Positions 6,657 to 9,630 of a stretch of DNA of 9,630 nucleotides are shown here, piece by piece. Location of the stretch: assembly GCA_009785855.1 (NCBI GenBank), contig WQUG01000082.1, positions 1 to 9,630 on the forward strand. The letters run 5' to 3'. The stretch comes from Actinomycetes bacterium (lineage in GTDB: Bacteria > Actinomycetota > Coriobacteriia > WRKU01 > WQUG01). The notes under the pieces are model-generated. The model was not told where the DNA came from. It did not search any database and saw only the letters and a list, made by a program, of their open reading frames with translations. The translations under genes and the position numbers were made by a program. The stretch's first letter is position 1; each line of letters begins with the position of its first letter.

Positions 6657-7820
6657 TTATAAGGTTATCAGTTCTTTGGGTGATGCCGTGAAGTTGCGTA
6701 TGCCATCGGTGGTGATCGCTATCAGATCTTCGATGCGCACGCCGAATCTGCCGGGAAGATAGATGCCCGGCTCCACCGAGATCACGTCGCCGACTTCCAG
6801 GGTATCGCGCGAATGCGGGCTCGCGTGCGGCGCCTCGTGTATCTGCAGACCGACGCCGTGGCTCAGCCCGTGACCGAAGCAGGCGCCGTAGCCGGCCTCG
6901 GTGATGACCTCGCGGGCGGCCGCATCGAGATCGGCGCCCGGGAGGCCGGCCCGTGCCGCGTTCAGAGCGGCCTCTTGAGCGGCGAGTACCACGGCGTAGA
7001 CCTCGCGCGCCTCGGCGCCGGGATCGCCGAAGGCCACCGTGCGTGTCATGTCGGAGCAGTAGCCATCGAGCTCTGCCCCGAAGTCCATCACGAGCAGATC
7101 GCCCCCTGCAACGGGGCGCTGCGAAGGTACTGCGTGCGGTCTGGCGCCGTTCTCGCCCGCCGCGATGATGCTCGGAAAGGCCAGGCCCGTGGCGCCCAGG
7201 CGTCGCATCCGGTATTCGAGTTCGGCGGCGATCTCGATCTCGCTCATGCCGACTTCCATGAGATCGAGCATCTCGGTGAAGGCGGCGTCGGTGATGGCCT
7301 GCGCCGCAGCGATCGCCTGGATCTCGCCAGCATCCTTGTGGCGGCGCAGCTTCTCTGTGCGGCCGCGCCCGGTGGTGACGGCGATACCCGCTTCTTTGAA
7401 GCGTTCGTTCAGCTCGCGATAGCGACGATACCTGATGCTGTCCTCAAGCTCAACTGAAGTCAGCGAGCGCTCGCGCAGACAGTCGATCAGACGGGCGACC
7501 TGCGCGGCCGGCGCCGCCAGCAGGGCGACCTCCCAGTCTGCTGCCGGGGGAGACAGGGGGTCAGGGACCGTGTCGCATTTTGACACAAAATGCGACACGG
7601 TCCCTGCCCCCCTGTCTCCCCTCTGTGCGCGCGCCGCATCAAAGTAGCGGCTGTCCGTGAAGAGCAGCGCCTCACGGCTCGTGATCAGCATGACATGCGG
7701 GTCTTCGGCGTCGATAAGGCCGGTCGCCGCGCAGAGCCAGGCCACGTTGACGCTGTTGGTGACGAGCAGGGCCTCGGTACGCCCCAGGCCTGCGCGAATC
7801 TGCGCGAGCCGCTCAATCAC
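6657..7820 (-). CDS. pepP: Xaa-Pro aminopeptidase (M24 family) carrying an in-frame palindromic insert
   Basis: Cytosolic metallopeptidase predicted to remove N-terminal residues preceding proline. It is 387 aa from a GTG start at 7818-7820, which overlaps the aroQ stop by 8 nt and gives the family-like opening IERLAQIRAGLG followed by ALLVTNSVNVAWL. The creatinase-type N-terminal domain covers about 1-155 and the pita-bread catalytic domain about 160-387. All five metal ligands are visible: D246 (MDFG), D257 (SDMTR), H321 (SHGVGL), E350 (VEPGIY) and E364 (IEDL). H230 and H328 fit the other catalytic histidines. Residues 67-92 come from a 75-bp palindrome inserted after the ALLFTDSRYF strand, in the non-catalytic domain. 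The enzyme should still be active. The PepP-versus-PepQ assignment rests on general similarity and context. There is no strong Shine-Dalgarno, so coupling to aroQ is likely. Confidence 0.9.
   Translation of the reverse strand: MIERLAQIRAGLGRTEALLVTNSVNVAWLCAATGLIDAEDPHVMLITSREALLFTDSRYFDAARAQRGDRGAGTVSHFVSKCDTVPDPLSPPAADWEVALLAAPAAQVARLIDCLRERSLTSVELEDSIRYRRYRELNERFKEAGIAVTTGRGRTEKLRRHKDAGEIQAIAAAQAITDAAFTEMLDLMEVGMSEIEIAAELEYRMRRLGATGLAFPSIIAAGENGARPHAVPSQRPVAGGDLLVMDFGAELDGYCSDMTRTVAFGDPGAEAREVYAVVLAAQEAALNAARAGLPGADLDAAAREVITEAGYGACFGHGLSHGVGLQIHEAPHASPHSRDTLEVGDVISVEPGIYLPGRFGVRIEDLIAITTDGIRNFTASPKELITL
7547..7621. repeat. 75-bp near-perfect palindromic element inside the peptidase gene
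   Basis: The 36-nt arms 7547-7582 and 7586-7621 are reverse complements with one mismatch (T7561 against C7607) around the 3-nt loop ACA. The length is exactly 25 codons and contains no stop in the peptidase frame. It encodes GTVSHFVSKCDTVPDPLSP and a few flanking residues. Read on the plus strand in the mirrored frame it gives almost the same peptide (GTVSHFDTKCDTVPAPLSP). Its outer part shares a 19-nt core with the polA element. It resembles REP-type repeats mobilised by RAYT transposases and, in its protein-coding habit, Rickettsia palindromic elements; no transposase is in the window. Confidence 0.95.
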
Positions 7821-8241
7821 GGCACAGGAAGTCGAGCGCGTCGAAGTAGCTCTGCTGCCCTTTGCCCGCAAAGACCGCGGCACAGACCGGCGCGGTCACC
7901 GACGTGTGGCGAAACTCCTCGCGCGCGCTGATGTCTGAGAGGTGGACCTCGACGACCGGCAAGGGCGCGATGGCCGCGATGGCGTCGCGCAGGGCGTAGC
8001 TGTAGTGGCAGTAGGCCCCCGGATTGAAGATGACCGCATCGGCGGTACGCGGCGCCTCCTGGATCCAGTCGATGAGCTCGCCTTCGTGGTTGCTCTGGGA
8101 GCAGCTGATAGCGGCGCCCTGAGACTGGGCGCGCTCGCTCACCGCCGCCTCAAGCTCGGCCAGCGTCGCCTTACCGTAGATCTCAGGCTCACGCTGCCCC
8201 AGCAAGTTCAGGTTCGGCCCATGGATCAGCAGGATACGCAT
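7813..8241 (-). CDS. aroQ: Type II 3-dehydroquinate dehydratase
   Basis: Third step of the shikimate pathway: dehydrates 3-dehydroquinate to 3-dehydroshikimate. At 142 aa it has the normal length for this flavodoxin-like dodecamer-forming enzyme. Seen are HGPNLNLLGQREPEIYG (7-23) with R17 in the lid and catalytic Y22, NHEGELID (51-58), FNPGAYCHYS (72-81) with N73 and H79, and EVHLSDISAREEFR (98-111) with H100 and R111. The usual LSN triplet of the last motif is LSD here (D103), a mild substitution. The ATG overlaps the aroB stop by one base (TGATG) and AAGGAG (8247-8252) lies inside the aroB tail. Its own end overlaps the peptidase start by 8 nt. Confidence 0.96.
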   Translation of the reverse strand: MRILLIHGPNLNLLGQREPEIYGKATLAELEAAVSERAQSQGAAISCSQSNHEGELIDWIQEAPRTADAVIFNPGAYCHYSYALRDAIAAIAPLPVVEVHLSDISAREEFRHTSVTAPVCAAVFAGKGQQSYFDALDFLCRD

Positions 8242-9551
8242 CAGGACTCCTTATCTTGCGCCGGTGCTGGGGTCGGTGTCGTCTGCGAGGCCGACCCCGG
8301 CGACGGCGCTTCGGCAGGATCTTGCGCCGGTGCTGGGGTCGGTGTCGTCTGCGAGGCCGACCCCTGCGACGGTGCCTCAGCAGGATCTGGCTCCGGCTCC
8401 TCCTCCTGGATACCCAACCAGGGACGCAGGTGCGCGTAGAGGATCTCGGTCTCGACCGGAGCGGTCCCCACCACGCCGGGCTCGCGCACCAGCACGAAGC
8501 GGATCTCGCCGGCCCCGTTCTTCTTGTCGCGGCGCATGGTCGCGACCAGGTCCGCCATATCGTAGTCATGCACGTCGAGCGCGTCCAGGCCCAGAGCGTC
8601 GAGCAGGGCGTCCTGGCGTCGCACGAAGTCAGCCGAGGCCCCGTAGAGCTGCACGCTCAGACGCGCTGCGAAGCGCATGCCTTCTGCCACCGCCAGGCCA
8701 TGCGCCATCTCATAGCCGCTCGCCTGCTCCAGAGCATGCCCGATGGTGTGCCCGTAGTTCAGGCAGGCTCGCAGGCCCTGGTCGTAGGGGTCGCGCGCGA
8801 CGATGTCGGCCTTGAAGCTCATGGCGCGCACGACCGCCTCGCGCAAAACGCTCGGGTCGCGGGCCAGGAGCTCGCCCGTGTGTTCCTCCAGGTAGCTCAG
8901 GAAGTCCTCGCCGGAAAGCAGCGCGGTCTTGGCGAGCTCGGCCAGTCCGCTGCGATACTCGACGTCGGGCAGCTGGGCCAGGACCCGCAGATCGGCCGCG
9001 ATCGCCTGGGGCTGCTTGAACGCGCCCGCCAGGTTCTTGGCCTCGTCGCGGTTGACCGCCACCTTGCCGCCGATGGCCGCGTCGACCAGGGAAAGCAGGG
9101 TGGTCGGGATGATGTAGAAGTCGAGGCCGCGCTCATAGACGGTGGCGACGAAACCGGCAAGGTCGCTGATCATGCCGCCGCCCAAAGCGACGATCTGATC
9201 GGAGCGCTCGATCTCAGAGGTCGAGAGTACCGAGACCAGCTGGCCGGCGACCTCCCAACTTTTCGACGACTCCCCCGCCGGGACCGTCAGGGCCACGACC
9301 GTAAGTCCCGCCTTGATGAAGTCGGCTTCGATGGCCAGGCCGAAGAGCTCGGCCGTGTTCGTGTCACAGATCAGCGCGACGCTGCGGCCCTGGGCGCGCT
9401 CCGCGATGATATGGGCGAGGATGTCTGCCGGCTTGTCGATGAGGAAGACCGGATAGCTCTGTCCGGCCAGCGTGATGTCCAGGCGGGTCCCGTCATCGAA
9501 GTCGTGGCGCAGCACCGCCGGCGTCGTGCTTCCCGTGGTCTCAGAGCTCAT
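8241..9551 (-). CDS. aroB: 3-dehydroquinate synthase with a repetitive C-terminal tail
   Basis: Second step of the shikimate pathway: converts DAHP to 3-dehydroquinate using NAD and a divalent metal (usually zinc). The core covers about residues 1-381. It has the NAD-site GGGMISDLAGFVA (124-136), K163 in GGKVAVN, metal ligands E205 (GLAELAK), H268 (NYGHTIGH) and H284 (AHGLAVAEG), and KK at 343-344. Family members are about 350-370 aa; this one has 436. The extra end is an acidic EEEPEPDP linker (383-390) and two 22-residue Pro/Ala/Thr/Ser-rich repeats (390-433) encoded by a 66-bp tandem duplication. The tail is probably disordered and not catalytic. The ATG at 9551 has GGGAGG (9558-9563) and overlaps the upstream aroK end by 11 nt. 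Confidence 0.96.
   Translation of the reverse strand: MSSETTGSTTPAVLRHDFDDGTRLDITLAGQSYPVFLIDKPADILAHIIAERAQGRSVALICDTNTAELFGLAIEADFIKAGLTVVALTVPAGESSKSWEVAGQLVSVLSTSEIERSDQIVALGGGMISDLAGFVATVYERGLDFYIIPTTLLSLVDAAIGGKVAVNRDEAKNLAGAFKQPQAIAADLRVLAQLPDVEYRSGLAELAKTALLSGEDFLSYLEEHTGELLARDPSVLREAVVRAMSFKADIVARDPYDQGLRACLNYGHTIGHALEQASGYEMAHGLAVAEGMRFAARLSVQLYGASADFVRRQDALLDALGLDALDVHDYDMADLVATMRRDKKNGAGEIRFVLVREPGVVGTAPVETEILYAHLRPWLGIQEEEPEPDPAEAPSQGSASQTTPTPAPAQDPAEAPSPGSASQTTPTPAPAQDKES
8253..8384. repeat. 66-bp tandem duplication at the 3' end of aroB
   Basis: Unit 1 (8253-8318) and unit 2 (8319-8384) agree at 62 of 66 positions; their first 46 nt on the plus strand are identical. Each is 22 codons, so the frame is kept. 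Each unit contains a perfect 8-bp stem GGGGTCGG/CCGACCCC with a 14-nt loop (8269-8298 and 8335-8364). The differences cluster at one end of the unit. Two identical hairpins in tandem could come from duplication of a palindromic repeat that first entered the end of aroB. Confidence 0.93.
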
Positions 9552-9630
9552 AGCCTGCCTCCCTGATACGATCGATCATGAGGTCGCAGACCTCTTCGGG
9601 GTCGTGGTGATCCGTGGTGATACTGAGGTC
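9541..9630 (-). CDS. aroK: C-terminal end of probable shikimate kinase (starts outside the window)
   Basis: The last 29 codons plus TGA are present, reading DLSITTDHHDPEEVCDLMID then RIREAGYEL. The T/D-rich stretch followed by PEEV and an amphipathic helix resembles the end of shikimate kinases, where it forms the last strand and helix after the nucleotide-binding core. The P-loop and shikimate-binding residues are outside the window, so the call rests mostly on position: aroK directly upstream of aroB is a very common order. The stop overlaps the aroB start by 11 nt, which implies coupled translation. Another small kinase-like protein cannot be excluded. Confidence 0.68.
   Translation of the reverse strand, partial: DLSITTDHHDPEEVCDLMIDRIREAGYEL

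Noticed and set aside
7547..7621. Disruption of the peptidase into a pseudogene by the palindrome
   Set aside because: The insert is a multiple of three, contains no stop, lies in the non-catalytic domain, and all five metal ligands remain downstream.
7821..7883. An upstream GTG start for the peptidase
   Set aside because: It would add 21 residues lying wholly within aroQ and unlike the family N-terminus; the GTG at 7820 gives the expected IERL opening and a normal short overlap.
8253..8384. CRISPR array
   Set aside because: Only two directly abutting units with no spacers, encoding in-frame repeats of AroB; this is a tandem duplication.
8256..9566. A 436-codon open frame on the plus strand opposite aroB
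   Set aside because: It mirrors the GC-rich codon structure of aroB, has no recognisable domain and covers a gene whose catalytic residues are all intact. Long antisense frames elsewhere (for example 7-1068, 1414-2340 and 2524-3231) are the same artefact.

Overview
The window is a stretch of GC-rich bacterial chromosome. Every gene lies on the minus strand, so transcription runs from high to low coordinates. The genes are tightly packed, with strong GGAGG-type ribosome binding sites and short stop/start overlaps. Pol I lacks the proofreading motifs, the ribonucleotide reductase is of class II, and the order is aroK-aroB-aroQ-pepP-efp. This points to a high-GC Gram-positive lineage, and a Coriobacteriia-like actinobacterium is my best guess. 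I infer this from protein style and gene order; no marker gene in the window proves it.

Region 1 (9630 down to 2707) is one long co-directional run: the 3' end of aroK, aroB, aroQ, a proline-type aminopeptidase (pepP-like), efp, deoC and polA. Five of the six junctions overlap or are under 30 nt. The exception is the 102-nt efp-deoC gap, which holds a hairpin. The first three genes are consecutive or near-consecutive shikimate-pathway enzymes. The peptidase and EF-P form a common conserved pair behind them. deoC and polA share an ATGA junction.

Region 2 (2706 to 2404) is the only real intergenic gap, 303 nt and visibly more AT-rich than the genes. It holds an 18-bp inverted repeat around a 45-nt loop, a perfect 34-bp palindrome, and then a sigma70-type promoter with two NrdR-box-like sites exactly 31 bp apart.

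Region 3 (2403 to 1) is the transcription unit driven from that promoter: nrdJ (B12-dependent ribonucleotide reductase) and the 5' end of dcd (dCTP deaminase). Both supply DNA precursors, which fits NrdR control.

Nothing here looks like a new defence or biosynthetic system; these are housekeeping genes. The most interesting signal is a set of palindromic repeats lodged in frame inside genes. A near-perfect 75-bp palindrome sits in the peptidase gene and encodes almost the same stop-free peptide in either orientation. A decayed relative, sharing a 19-nt core at 17 of 19 positions, sits in the polA linker. A 66-bp tandem duplication, each unit with its own hairpin, extends AroB at its C-terminus. 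Pol I also carries Asp in place of the near-invariant steric-gate Glu of motif A.
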